In this document: in pieces, positions 17,523 to 26,209 of the stretch
Layout of the letters: each line of letters begins with the position of its first letter
How positions within the stretch are numbered: the first letter of the stretch is position 1
Assembly: GCA_030589945.1 (NCBI GenBank)
Contig: JAUUZN010000014.1
Location: 1-43,723 of the forward strand
Direction of reading: 5' to 3'
From: Gammaproteobacteria bacterium
GTDB taxonomy: Bacteria; Pseudomonadota; Gammaproteobacteria; Enterobacterales; GCA-2746155
DNA length: 43,723 nucleotides
The notes under the pieces: model-generated
Told to the model about the DNA's origin: nothing
What the model saw: only the letters and a program-made list of their open reading frames with translations
Database searches by the model: none
Made by a program: the position numbers and the translations under genes

Positions 17523-18245
17523 ATGTTAGCTATACCAGACTTACATAATTGGCGAAAAAGCATTTCTTTAGAAGCACGGAATGAGCTGGATAAGTTTTTA
17601 ACTACAAAGAAATACTCTAGTGGAGAGTACGTCTACTCTGCAGGAGAGACATCAAACTACGCATATCAAATAATATCTGGAAAAATTAAAGTTTGTAATT
17701 ACTCCAAAGATGGAAATGAACTCATTCTTTCAAACTTTCATGTGGATGACTGTTTTGGTGACATAAGTCTAATTAGTGGACTAAGCCGAATAAACTACGC
17801 TGTCGCCTGTCGAGACACTACTCTTAATATTCTAAAACGCACGGATTTTGAGAATATAATCGTCAAATATCCTGAAATATTGCTCTCATTCAATAAAGTA
17901 ATTTGCAATCGCTTACAATATACAATGGAGTTACTTGAGGATGCGGTGCTTTTACCTCTTTATCAGCGTTTGGCAAAAACACTCATTAAACTCGCCCTGA
18001 GCCGCGGCAAAACTGACCATCAAGGTAGGGTCATTGTTAAAAATATATCCCAAGAGACTCTTGGCCATATGGTGGGCGTAACAAGACAAAGCATTGGTCG
18101 TGAACTAAAAAAATTAGAAGATGATAATTTAATTACTCTTAAATATAGACAACTTACATTTTTAGACTTACCACAAATGATTGATGAATTTGATTACATT
18201 TTACTCAATGAGCCACTTGTTCCCTTATACAATACCACCAAATAA
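17523..18245 (+). CDS. Crp/Fnr-family transcription regulator
   Basis: A 240-residue regulator. The N-terminal cyclic-nucleotide-binding-like beta barrel spans about residues 15-125 (SSGEYVYSAGE, then HVDDCFGDISLISG). A dimer helix follows, and then a winged helix-turn-helix about 170-225 with ISQETLGHMVGVTRQSIGRE. The phosphate-binding cassette is FGDISL...SRIN in place of the cAMP-binding FGE...RSA/RTA pattern, so it probably does not bind cAMP. There is no N-terminal Cys cluster, so it is not a true oxygen-sensing FNR. It diverges from the HAD/DUF1330 pair and lies in the middle of the catabolic locus, making it a candidate local regulator. The effector is unknown. Confidence 0.9.
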   Translation: MLAIPDLHNWRKSISLEARNELDKFLTTKKYSSGEYVYSAGETSNYAYQIISGKIKVCNYSKDGNELILSNFHVDDCFGDISLISGLSRINYAVACRDTTLNILKRTDFENIIVKYPEILLSFNKVICNRLQYTMELLEDAVLLPLYQRLAKTLIKLALSRGKTDHQGRVIVKNISQETLGHMVGVTRQSIGRELKKLEDDNLITLKYRQLTFLDLPQMIDEFDYILLNEPLVPLYNTTK

Positions 18246-18361
18246 CTTTATTCAATCGGTTTATAGTTCTTCTGTTTTTTTACATTCAGTCCAAATGTTG
18301 CATACATACAAAAGTCATAATTAAACAAACGTATTTCTATCCTTTGACCATTGCCTCTGAT

Positions 18362-19774
18362 TTAATTGACAAATGCGGTTTCAACGGCTTGACCATTTTC
18401 TTTATAAAGGACACCATCCTTTATCACTAAATCTACTCTCTTAAAAAGTGCCGGGTAACGTAATATATCGCCTTTAATTGCAATAATATCTGCATATTTA
18501 CCCTGTTCAACGGTACCCCATTTATCGAATACTCCCATCAATTTTGCCGGCCAATATGTTGCACCACGTATGATATCCATTACTGGCAGGCCAAAGTCTT
18601 GGCTTAAGGTAACCAGTTCATCTGCGGTACTTTGGCAGCTAAAATTAAACGGTATGCCATTATCAGTCCCTACCAAAAGAACCACTCCTAAACGGTGAAG
18701 TTCCTGAGTTTTATGTTTAATGGACTGCTCTCTGATTTTATTTATCCAGCCATGTGGTAGTCTTTCTGGATGCGCGAGTGAAGCCTTAATGTCTTTAACA
18801 ATATCCTCGCCAAGTCCGCGCTGCCAACAGGTATCATCAATAAATTCAGGATTGGCAACATTCTCTGAATAATGGCTGTAATAGGCGGCAGTTGGTGTCC
18901 AGTACAAGGGTACGCCAGTGTCTTCGCCTATTGCAGTACGAGACATAATGATCTTCTTGGTTTCTTTAGAATAGTCTGGTGCAGAAGTTGAACCGCTATG
19001 TTCAAAATTATCAATGCCTATTTGAATACCTATTTTGACTTCTTCGGGTCGGCGTGAATGGCTAATAACTTTCAGGCCGCGAGCATGAGCGGTATTAACG
19101 ACTGCTTTAGCTTTTTCAATGCCCATCCAATCAATATCAATGAGTTTAATGAAATCTACACCAGCATCCGCGAGCTTATTGACTTTGTCTTTTGCCTCTT
19201 GAACATCATTAATACCCCAGCGAGCAAGTTCAGTACCGGGATAAGGTTTTAACTGTAAAAAAGGACCCGCAACTAATAACCGAGGACCCAAATAAGTGCC
19301 ATCATTAAAGCGTTTACGCGCTGTTAATATAGGTTTAAGAGGTGCTCCAAGATCACGTACGGTAGTAACGCCTGACAATAAAAACTGTTCGCCTTTTGCA
19401 GGAACGACTTCATCGAGGATACGAGTGCCAAATTTAGCAAACCAACGGCGATAATCACCGTGTCCTGCAGCCATCATATGCACGTGAGAATCCCATAGAC
19501 CGGGTAACACATCCATGCCTTCAGTTGATATTATTTTATAATCGTTTGGCACGACTAGATTGTCGGTATTGCCAACCGCCTCAATGATGTTATTTCTTAT
19601 GAGAATAACGCTGTTGGCGATAGGCGTTCCACCATAGCCATCAATTAAACGACCACCCACTAAAGCTTTCAGCTCATTTTCAGCATAGATTGAAACACTC
19701 ATCAAGCTAATAAGTAGTGAACTTAATAGCTTGATGGTCATTGATAAGTCTTTATTTCTTATTGATCTGTTCAT
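18362..19774 (-). CDS. Secreted amidohydrolase (imidazolonepropionase-like)
   Basis: A 470-residue metal-dependent hydrolase. I start it at 19774 (MNRSIRNKD), where GGGAA lies seven bases upstream; the longer in-frame version lacks this. A signal peptide follows (hydrophobic LLSSLLISLMSVSIYA), so it acts in the periplasm. Metal ligands of the amidohydrolase fold appear in order: HVH in GLWDSHVHM, Lys in FIKLIDID, His in VISHSR, His in NFEHSG and Asp in LVGTDNG. Such enzymes cleave cyclic or linear amides, carbamates or lactones. It is 88 bases downstream of the arabinonate-dehydratase-type gene on the same strand, so it may release the acid that is then imported. Substrate unknown. Confidence 0.85.
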   Translation of the reverse strand: MNRSIRNKDLSMTIKLLSSLLISLMSVSIYAENELKALVGGRLIDGYGGTPIANSVILIRNNIIEAVGNTDNLVVPNDYKIISTEGMDVLPGLWDSHVHMMAAGHGDYRRWFAKFGTRILDEVVPAKGEQFLLSGVTTVRDLGAPLKPILTARKRFNDGTYLGPRLLVAGPFLQLKPYPGTELARWGINDVQEAKDKVNKLADAGVDFIKLIDIDWMGIEKAKAVVNTAHARGLKVISHSRRPEEVKIGIQIGIDNFEHSGSTSAPDYSKETKKIIMSRTAIGEDTGVPLYWTPTAAYYSHYSENVANPEFIDDTCWQRGLGEDIVKDIKASLAHPERLPHGWINKIREQSIKHKTQELHRLGVVLLVGTDNGIPFNFSCQSTADELVTLSQDFGLPVMDIIRGATYWPAKLMGVFDKWGTVEQGKYADIIAIKGDILRYPALFKRVDLVIKDGVLYKENGQAVETAFVN

Positions 19775-19862
19775 AAAATTCCCTAAATTTTTCAGTTCAG
19801 GTATTTGCTGCTTCTTTGTGTGGGAAAGGCGCAATACCATTTAAACGCTTAATGACACATTA

Positions 19863-21602
19863 TTAATGGGAGCTTTTAGGTAATTCTGCACCACTGTGAC
19901 CCACTAGAAAATCAAAGTCTGCTCCTGTATCAGCCTGAGTGACATGGCGACGATATAAGTATGCATACCCTCGTTTTTCATGGGAAGGTATTTCTGGGGG
20001 CTGCCAATTTTTCTTGCGTGACGCTAACTCTTCATCGGACACATCAAGATGTAACAGGCGCTTGGAAACATCAAGAGTGATCATGTCGCCGGTTTTTACT
20101 AAGGCAATAGGACCGCCAACAGCTGCTTCGGGAGCGGTATGTAATACAACTGTACCAAAGGCTGTGCCACTCATCCTTGCATCAGAAATGCGCAACATAT
20201 CGCGAACCCCCTGTTTCAAGATCTTTGAGGGAATGGACACATTGCCTGTTTCAGGAAAACCTGGATAGCCCACCGGACCATTATTTTTTAGTAAGATAAT
20301 GTCATCTGCATTAATGTCTAAATCTTCGCGGTTGTAGCTGGACTTGTATTCCTCTAAGTTTTCAAAAGCAATCGCACGACCGGTGTGTTTGAGTAAGTTT
20401 TTTGAAGCGGCGGAGACTTTAATGATTGCCCCTTGAGGCGCTAAGTTGCCTCGAACTACAGCAATGCCACCATTGGTGCACAGGGGTGACTCATAGGGAA
20501 GTATTACATCGTCATTATAACATTCTGCAGCATCTATGTTTTCGCCAATGGTGTTACCGCTCACCGTTAACAACTGGGTATGCAAATGTTGTTTAATACG
20601 CTTCATAACAATGGGTAAGCCACCGGCGTAATAGAAATCTTCCATTAGGTAACGACCGGAGGGCAGTAAATTGACAAGAGTGGGTACATTGGCTCCAAGC
20701 CTATCCCAGTCATCTAAGGTTATATCAACACCTAAACGACCTGCGATGGCAATTGAATGAACGACTGCATTGGTTGAACCACCAATAGCAGCATTCACTA
20801 GAATGGCATTTTCAAAGGCTTCTTTTGTAAGAATGTCCGACAGTTTGACATTGTCTTTAACTAACTCAACGATCCGACGACCGGTCATTTGTGCCATAAG
20901 CTTTCGGTTGGCATCTGCAGCAGGGATCGCTGCGTTGCCTGTCAGAGCAACGCCCAAAGCTTCTACCATACAAGCCATGGTTGATGCGGTACCCATGGTC
21001 ATACAATTGCCAACGGAGCGACTCATACCTAACTCGGTCTGATCAAATTCTTCTTGGCTCATTTTTCCCGCATTAACTTCAGCAATGAATTTAAACACAT
21101 GTGTGCCTGATCCGATATCTTTGCCACGATGTTTTCCATTGAGCATTGGACCACCGGATAAAACCATGGTTGGTAAGTCGCAACTGGCAGCCCCCATCAA
21201 TAACGCGGGGGTGGTTTTATCGCAGCCACAGAGCAATACCACGCCATCCATAGGGTTGGCGCGGATGGTTTCCTCGACATCCATGGAAACTAGATTTCGA
21301 AACATCATTGCGGTAGGTCGCATCATGGTTTCGCCTAGACTGGTAACAGGGAACTCAACGGGAACGCCACCTGCCTCATAAATACCCACTTTTACCTTCT
21401 CAGCCAGTTCTCTAAAATGACCATTGCAAGGGGTAAGTTCTGACCAGGTATTGCAAATACCAATGACTGGTCGACCATCAAAAAAATCATCCGGACGTCC
21501 TTGATTACGCATCCAGCTACGGTGTTGGTAGCCATCAAGTCCTTTACCGTTAAACCAACCTTGGCTACGGCGATTTTTCTTATCTTTGTCTTGGTTGCTC
21601 AT
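19863..21602 (-). CDS. IlvD/Edd-family aldonate dehydratase, L-arabinonate dehydratase type
   Basis: A 579-residue iron-sulfur dehydratase, the same length as the rhizobial L-arabinonate dehydratase. Three candidate [2Fe-2S] ligands are seen: Cys59 (TPCNGH), Cys127 (CGCDKTTP) and Cys200 (GNCMTMG), with spacing like that enzyme. The active-site Ser is Ser478 in ARMSGTAFG, followed by HTAPEA. It would convert an aldonic or similar dihydroxy acid to the 2-keto-3-deoxy acid. It differs in its N-terminal Cys and active-site loop from the IlvD-type enzyme at 8869, so the two likely handle different substrates. No downstream aldolase or kinase for a 2-keto-3-deoxy sugar acid is in the window. It diverges from the hydroxyacid oxidase gene across a palindrome-rich gap. 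Confidence 0.88.
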   Translation of the reverse strand: MSNQDKDKKNRRSQGWFNGKGLDGYQHRSWMRNQGRPDDFFDGRPVIGICNTWSELTPCNGHFRELAEKVKVGIYEAGGVPVEFPVTSLGETMMRPTAMMFRNLVSMDVEETIRANPMDGVVLLCGCDKTTPALLMGAASCDLPTMVLSGGPMLNGKHRGKDIGSGTHVFKFIAEVNAGKMSQEEFDQTELGMSRSVGNCMTMGTASTMACMVEALGVALTGNAAIPAADANRKLMAQMTGRRIVELVKDNVKLSDILTKEAFENAILVNAAIGGSTNAVVHSIAIAGRLGVDITLDDWDRLGANVPTLVNLLPSGRYLMEDFYYAGGLPIVMKRIKQHLHTQLLTVSGNTIGENIDAAECYNDDVILPYESPLCTNGGIAVVRGNLAPQGAIIKVSAASKNLLKHTGRAIAFENLEEYKSSYNREDLDINADDIILLKNNGPVGYPGFPETGNVSIPSKILKQGVRDMLRISDARMSGTAFGTVVLHTAPEAAVGGPIALVKTGDMITLDVSKRLLHLDVSDEELASRKKNWQPPEIPSHEKRGYAYLYRRHVTQADTGADFDFLVGHSGAELPKSSH

Positions 21603-21654
21603 GCTAGTGCCACTTTAGATGATTGATTTTATGAAAAAGGTTACTAATTTATAG

Positions 21655-21670
21655 TAATGGATACCCATTA
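21655..21670. promoter_or_regulatory. Palindrome TAATGG-N4-CCATTA, operator candidate
   Basis: Perfect six-base arms TAATGG (21655-21660) and CCATTA (21665-21670) around ATAC, in the divergent gap between the dehydratase and the hydroxyacid oxidase genes. The layout resembles operators of dimeric helix-turn-helix repressors such as the GntR family, but no such gene is in the window. Confidence 0.4.
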
Positions 21671-21677
21671 GATTATC

Positions 21678-21697
21678 ATACCCCCATATAGGGGTAT
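21678..21697. promoter_or_regulatory. Palindrome ATACCCC-N6-GGGGTAT, operator candidate
   Basis: Perfect seven-base arms at 21678-21684 and 21691-21697, eight bases after the previous palindrome and sharing its ATACCC element. G/C-run arms ending in AT-rich TAT/ATA recall CsoR/FrmR-family operators, though no such regulator is in view. It is the most G/C-biased stretch of this AT-rich gap and stands out clearly. Confidence 0.5.
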
Positions 21698-21758
21698 TAT
21701 TTGATTGTTAAGCTAAGGTATGATTTATTCTACTATTTATTTAATGAGACGATCTGCA

Positions 21759-22919
21759 ATGATTAATAAATGCCTCAATATAGAAGATTTGCACCAACTA
21801 GCAAAAAAAAGGTTACCTAAAGCCATTTATGATTATATGGCAGGAGGGGCCGATGATGAGAAAGCCTTGGCGAATAATTCATCTGCATTTGACCGCTATC
21901 AGTTGGTACCCAAAATATTACGGAATGTTAGTCATATCGATTTAAAAACAAAGGTCTTTGGTTGTGAAATTGATATGCCTGTGTATATTTCACCCATTGG
22001 CCAATCTCGATTTTTTCATCCAGAGTGCGATTTTGCTGGTGTTCGAGCCGCTGAAAAAAGTAATATTTTATTTACCCTATCAACCTTTTCTGGAAAATCA
22101 CTTGAAGATGTCTCACAAGAAACCGAATCACCAAAAGCTTTTCAAGTCTATGTGATGACCAACGAAGCTGAAAATCGCCGCTTACTTGATCGTTGCAAAG
22201 CGGCTAATTATAAAGCGCTGATGTTAACGGTTGATACCATTGTGGGTGGGAATCGAGAGCGGGATTTACGAAATGGTTTAACCATCCCTCCAAAACTCAG
22301 CCTATCAAGTATTTTAGATTTTGCCACGAAACCCAAATGGGTTTGGAATTATATTAATGATAAAGGTCGCGATTTAATCAATTTAGAAAATGCTCCCAAC
22401 CCTAAGGACGCGACTAATTTTTTAAAATATATGGGTAATTTATTGGAGTCAAATTTAACCTGGCAACATGCTAAGGAGATGATTGAGTATTGGGATGGTC
22501 CTTTTGCAATTAAGGGTGTTGTCTCAGCTGAAGATGCAAAACAGGCTGTAAAAATTGGTGCAACCACTATCATACTATCGAATCACGGCGGTCGTCAGCT
22601 TGACTCTTCTCCTGCGCCCATTGAAATGGTCAGGGAAATCAGAGCCGCTGTTGGTGATGATGTTGAAATCATTGTCGATGGAGGAATACGTCGAGGCTCC
22701 GATATTATTAAAGCCATTGCTTTGGGTGCAAATTCTTGCTCAATAGGTAAGGCCTACGTCTATGGTTTAGCTGCTGGTGGACAGTTAGGCATTGAAAGGG
22801 CATTGACCATATTAAAATCTGAGCTAGAGCGCGATATGGCCTTAATTGGTTGTACTAATTTGAGTCAATTAGATTTGAGTGTTATTAGAGATCGACAATC
22901 AGCCAATTCGTTTAATTGA
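21759..22919 (+). CDS. FMN-dependent L-2-hydroxyacid oxidase/dehydrogenase (glycolate/lactate oxidase family)
   Basis: A 386-residue flavoprotein oxidising L-2-hydroxy acids to 2-oxo acids. Family marks: AFDRYQLVPKILRNVS near residue 43, the FMN-contact YISPIGQSRF near 76-85, FQVYVMTN near 128-135, TVDTIVGGNRERDLRNG near 157-173, the catalytic His276 and substrate Arg in SNHGGRQLDSSPAP, and VDGGIRRGSD. I start at 21759 (MINKCLN) because the upstream in-frame ATGs lack good ribosome sites and a TATGAT at 21719 could be the -10 element. No membrane-anchoring segment is seen. Substrate range in the family runs from glycolate and lactate to long-chain 2-hydroxy acids. It is 10 bases from the next gene. 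Confidence 0.88.
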   Translation: MINKCLNIEDLHQLAKKRLPKAIYDYMAGGADDEKALANNSSAFDRYQLVPKILRNVSHIDLKTKVFGCEIDMPVYISPIGQSRFFHPECDFAGVRAAEKSNILFTLSTFSGKSLEDVSQETESPKAFQVYVMTNEAENRRLLDRCKAANYKALMLTVDTIVGGNRERDLRNGLTIPPKLSLSSILDFATKPKWVWNYINDKGRDLINLENAPNPKDATNFLKYMGNLLESNLTWQHAKEMIEYWDGPFAIKGVVSAEDAKQAVKIGATTIILSNHGGRQLDSSPAPIEMVREIRAAVGDDVEIIVDGGIRRGSDIIKAIALGANSCSIGKAYVYGLAAGGQLGIERALTILKSELERDMALIGCTNLSQLDLSVIRDRQSANSFN

Positions 22920-22929
22920 GGAGTCATTA

Positions 22930-24054
22930 ATGATCATCACAAATGTTGAGTGTTTTCATATCGGTTTACCGATGACACTGGGTAATGAGAGTCACTCTCA
23001 ACAGGCTGATTGGGCAGTTAAAAATATAGCAACGCTCAATCATTTATTGGTAAAGGTGACCACAGAAAATGGTCTAATTGGTTGGGGAGAGGCCTTTGCG
23101 TTTAAGGGGGGTGAGGCAATTGCCGCCATTGTTGATAAATTGTTAAAGCCATCATTAATCGGTGCTGATTCAAGTAAAATCTGTGATATTAATTTACGTT
23201 TACAGCATGAAAATCATCTTTGGGGTCGTTATGGAATGACCATGTTTGCCATAAGCGCTGTCGATATTGCATTATGGGACATTGCAGCTAAACGCGCGGA
23301 ACAACCTTTATACAAATTATTAAATCCACAGGCCAAGGCTCAAAATATCACCTGTTATGCAAGTCTACCTCGTTATGCTGATGCTGATATGGCCATTAAA
23401 ATTTCGAATCAAGCCATTGCAGAAGGCTATAAAGTGATTAAATTACATGAGGCTGATGTTGATGTGATTTTGGCAGTAAGAGAAGCCTTTGGCGATGATA
23501 TTGGCTTAATGACGGATGTTAATTGTAGTTGGAACCATCAACAGGCAATGGATGCTGCGCAACGATTACAGTCCGCTAATTTAATTCAAATTGAGGAGCC
23601 TATTTTTCCACCTGAAGATTTTAAAACACTCTCACAGCTAAACCAGCATTGTGGTATTCCAATTGCTTCAGGGGAATGTGCTTGTACGGCTGTGGAGTTT
23701 GAGCAAATGTTAAATTCACAGGCAGTAACCTTTGTCCAGCCTTCGGTGGCTAAGGTAGGGGGTATAACTGAATTTATTAAGGTACATCAGCTGATTAAAC
23801 AGTTTCAAGCTAGAGGAGATAAACTACATCTTATGCCTCATTCGCCCTATATGGGCCCTGCTTATTTAGCAAGTATGCATTTAATTACCGCGTTACAACC
23901 TGAGAGCATGCTTGAGCGTTTGTATTTGCAAGAAATACCGAAAGATTTTTATTCAGGGCAATTTAAACCCAAAGGTGGCGAGACCATTGTTAGTAAAAAT
24001 ATAGGGTTGGGTGATGAGCCTAAAATGTCAATAATTGAAGAACATCTATTGTGA
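22930..24054 (+). CDS. Enolase-superfamily (mandelate racemase-type) acid dehydratase or racemase
   Basis: A 374-residue enzyme from the ATG at 22930, behind a strong GAGGAG. The longer in-frame start overlaps the previous gene and lacks support. Metal ligands are Asp196 (TDVN), Glu222 or Glu223 (IEEP) and Glu249 (SGEC). A His304 in LMPHSPYMGP is a candidate general base/acid. In the second barrel strand the usual KxK is KLH (171-173), which separates it from classical mandelate racemase. Members abstract the proton next to a carboxylate, and many dehydrate sugar acids to 2-keto-3-deoxy acids. Cotranscription with the 2-hydroxyacid oxidase gene (10-base gap) suggests a shared hydroxy-acid substrate or product. 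Exact reaction unknown. Confidence 0.85.
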   Translation: MIITNVECFHIGLPMTLGNESHSQQADWAVKNIATLNHLLVKVTTENGLIGWGEAFAFKGGEAIAAIVDKLLKPSLIGADSSKICDINLRLQHENHLWGRYGMTMFAISAVDIALWDIAAKRAEQPLYKLLNPQAKAQNITCYASLPRYADADMAIKISNQAIAEGYKVIKLHEADVDVILAVREAFGDDIGLMTDVNCSWNHQQAMDAAQRLQSANLIQIEEPIFPPEDFKTLSQLNQHCGIPIASGECACTAVEFEQMLNSQAVTFVQPSVAKVGGITEFIKVHQLIKQFQARGDKLHLMPHSPYMGPAYLASMHLITALQPESMLERLYLQEIPKDFYSGQFKPKGGETIVSKNIGLGDEPKMSIIEEHLL

Positions 24055-24061
24055 GCTGATC

Positions 24062-24880
24062 ATGAGAGATCCATTATTAACTGATTTAAATACCATTGAA
24101 AATGAAGATGCTCTTTTACTTTTAATGGATAAGGTCATGGATGCATTAGGGGTTGATAGCTTTTTATTTTCCTATGCATTACATGGATGGTTACCTTCAG
24201 GTGAACCCGGTGAAATTCAGCAATGGTTATCAAAAGGTATTGATAAGACTTTACTGAAAGGCTGGCTGGCTTCTTTTGATGTTTCTATTGGCACAATGAG
24301 TGAAGTTAATCGGCTATTTGATCCTATTCGTCGTTATATGGTACATCAAACCATGCCTCACCAATTTTTATTAGAAGAGCTTATTAAGAAAAATAACAAG
24401 CAATATACACTGGTACAAAAAAGATGGTTTAGTACCTTAATTAAGCATGAGATGTTAAATGTTATTTCAATTCCGGTTCAATTACCCCCATCGGAGTATT
24501 GGAGCCTTTCCTTTTACTCTAATAATACTTCCTTCCGACTGAGCTCAAATAAACGAGCCCAGTTAATGTTTTTTGCACATAACTTGGTACATCATTGTAT
24601 TGATGTTTTGCATTGGCGCGAAGAAGGTACGATGTCTTCAGAGGTAAAATTAAGAGCAAGGGAGAAAGACTGTTTATACTGGTCTGCACTTGGAAAAACA
24701 GCCAAAGATACGGCTGATATCTTGGGACTAAAGACTGAGACGGTGAGAAAGTATTTAAAAAATGCAATGGCTCGACTGAATGCTCGTAATAAAACACAAG
24801 CCGTGGTTAAAGCGATTGAACTAGGGCTACTTGATCTAGGAGTGAATTCTCGCAATGGGATGTCAATGCTTGGCAGATGA
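24062..24880 (+). CDS. LuxR-type helix-turn-helix regulator
   Basis: A 272-residue regulator from the ATG at 24062; a TTG at 24035 overlapping the upstream gene is less likely. The C-terminal LuxR helix-turn-helix, about residues 205-260, has LRAREKDCLYWSALGKTAKDT, ADILGLKTETVRKYLKNAM and a conserved tail of Ala/Leu helices. The N-terminal part, about 1-180, resembles in length and helix pattern the autoinducer-binding domain, but I could not match the signature Trp/Tyr/Asp residues well, so it may bind another ligand. No luxI-type synthase is in the window, so it would be a solo. Lying seven bases after the enolase-superfamily gene, it probably controls this operon. Confidence 0.85.
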   Translation: MRDPLLTDLNTIENEDALLLLMDKVMDALGVDSFLFSYALHGWLPSGEPGEIQQWLSKGIDKTLLKGWLASFDVSIGTMSEVNRLFDPIRRYMVHQTMPHQFLLEELIKKNNKQYTLVQKRWFSTLIKHEMLNVISIPVQLPPSEYWSLSFYSNNTSFRLSSNKRAQLMFFAHNLVHHCIDVLHWREEGTMSSEVKLRAREKDCLYWSALGKTAKDTADILGLKTETVRKYLKNAMARLNARNKTQAVVKAIELGLLDLGVNSRNGMSMLGR

Positions 24881-24973
24881 GTTATTAAATGTCGCCTATG
24901 TTGCATACAGACAAAAATCCTACCTGTACATTAGTTGTCACTGCTTTTAAAAAATTAACTCGTAATAAACCAC

Positions 24974-26158
24974 ATGACTCTCCCTCTATCACAAATAAAA
25001 ATACTCGATTTTTCTACCCTTTTACCGGGTCCCTATGCTTCGATGCTGATGGCCGACATGGGCGCCAACGTATTGAGAGTCAATGCAATAGGGCGACATG
25101 ATCTGGTCAAAGCATTTCAACCATCAATTGATGGTAGCTCCTATGCCTACCTGACCTTGAATAGAAATAAAAAGAGTATTGGACTCGATTTAAAACAACA
25201 ACAGGCTATTGATATTGTTAAAAAATTAATCGCTGAGTATGACGTCATATTAGAGCAGTTCCGTCCGGGCGTCATGGCCAAGTTTGGCCTAGATTATGAC
25301 TCTCTGAAAAAAATTAATCCTAAGCTCATTTATTGCTCCATTACAGGCTATGGTCAAAAGGGTTGTTATAAAAATAAAGCCGGGCACGATATTAATTATT
25401 TGGCCTTAAGTGGTCTATCGAGTTTCAGTGGTACTAACGACACCGGCCCAACCCTCAGTGGAACACAGATCGCTGATATTGCAGGTGGTTCACATCATGC
25501 CGTGATGGGTATTATGGCCGCAATTATAGAACGTACTGCCACAGGTAATGGCCAACATCTTGATATTAGTATGACCGATGCAGCTTTTTCCTTGACGGGA
25601 TTATTTGGTGCCGGGGCCGTTGAACTCGGTTCAAAGGGCGATCCCACCTTGGGGGGCACCGTCCTCAATGGCGGTCATTTTTATGGTTACTACAAAACCA
25701 AGGATGATCGGCATATTTCCGTCGGCAGTCTTGAGCCTAAATTTGCAGCAGGTTTTTTTGAGGCGATTGACAAACCCTCATGGCTCGTTAGAACCCAGAC
25801 AAATGATGCCGATAAAGTTAAACAATTGAATCAAGAAATTGGCCAAGTCATTGCGGATAAAACACTTGAACAATGGACTCGAATATTTGAATACCTAGAC
25901 GTCTGTGTAGAACCTGTGCTGACGGTGTCACAGGCAGCAAACTCGCAACTCATGCAAGACCGACAAATGATTGTTAATGTCGAAACGCCTTCCGGAAATA
26001 AAGTAAGGCAGATTGCACCAGCCATAAAGTTTTCTAATGCACAGAATAACTACAGTATGAAAGAGGCAAGCGCTGAATCCACAAGAGCAATAATCAGTGC
26101 ATTAGGTTTCAGTAAAGAACACATTCAAAGCATGATAGAAAATAAAGCATTGGAATAA
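24974..26158 (+). CDS. Alpha-methylacyl-CoA racemase-like CaiB/BaiF (family III CoA-transferase fold) enzyme
   Basis: A 394-residue enzyme whose best match in memory is alpha-methylacyl-CoA racemase (AMACR). The catalytic pair of that family is present with the right spacing: His138 in AGHDINYLALSG and Asp168 in ADIAGG, 30 residues apart as in the mycobacterial enzyme. The nucleophilic Asp expected for true CoA-transferases in this region is not evident. The N-terminus (LDFSTLLPGPYASMLMADMGA) is classic for the fold. It would interconvert 2R- and 2S-methylacyl-CoA so that acyl-CoA dehydrogenase can act. The gene lies 51 bases ahead of an LCAD-like dehydrogenase gene. CoA transfer remains a possible alternative activity. 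Confidence 0.85.
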   Translation: MTLPLSQIKILDFSTLLPGPYASMLMADMGANVLRVNAIGRHDLVKAFQPSIDGSSYAYLTLNRNKKSIGLDLKQQQAIDIVKKLIAEYDVILEQFRPGVMAKFGLDYDSLKKINPKLIYCSITGYGQKGCYKNKAGHDINYLALSGLSSFSGTNDTGPTLSGTQIADIAGGSHHAVMGIMAAIIERTATGNGQHLDISMTDAAFSLTGLFGAGAVELGSKGDPTLGGTVLNGGHFYGYYKTKDDRHISVGSLEPKFAAGFFEAIDKPSWLVRTQTNDADKVKQLNQEIGQVIADKTLEQWTRIFEYLDVCVEPVLTVSQAANSQLMQDRQMIVNVETPSGNKVRQIAPAIKFSNAQNNYSMKEASAESTRAIISALGFSKEHIQSMIENKALE

Positions 26159-26163
26159 TTTGA

Positions 26164-26195
26164 GCATAAGTTAATCATAAGTTAAGCATAGTTAA
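26164..26195 (+). repeat. Three helically phased 10-11-base direct repeats
   Basis: GCATAAGTTAA (26164-26174), TCATAAGTTAA (26175-26185) and GCATAGTTAA (26186-26195) follow one another directly between the racemase and acyl-CoA dehydrogenase genes. The period is about one DNA turn, so they could bind a protein on one face; replication slippage is the simpler explanation. Confidence 0.6.
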
Positions 26196-26209
26196 TTAAG
26201 GTAAACACC

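Noticed and set aside
25893..25906. A single met-box-like AGACGTCT inside the racemase gene
   Set aside because: Only one box, inside coding sequence; MetJ needs at least two adjacent boxes.
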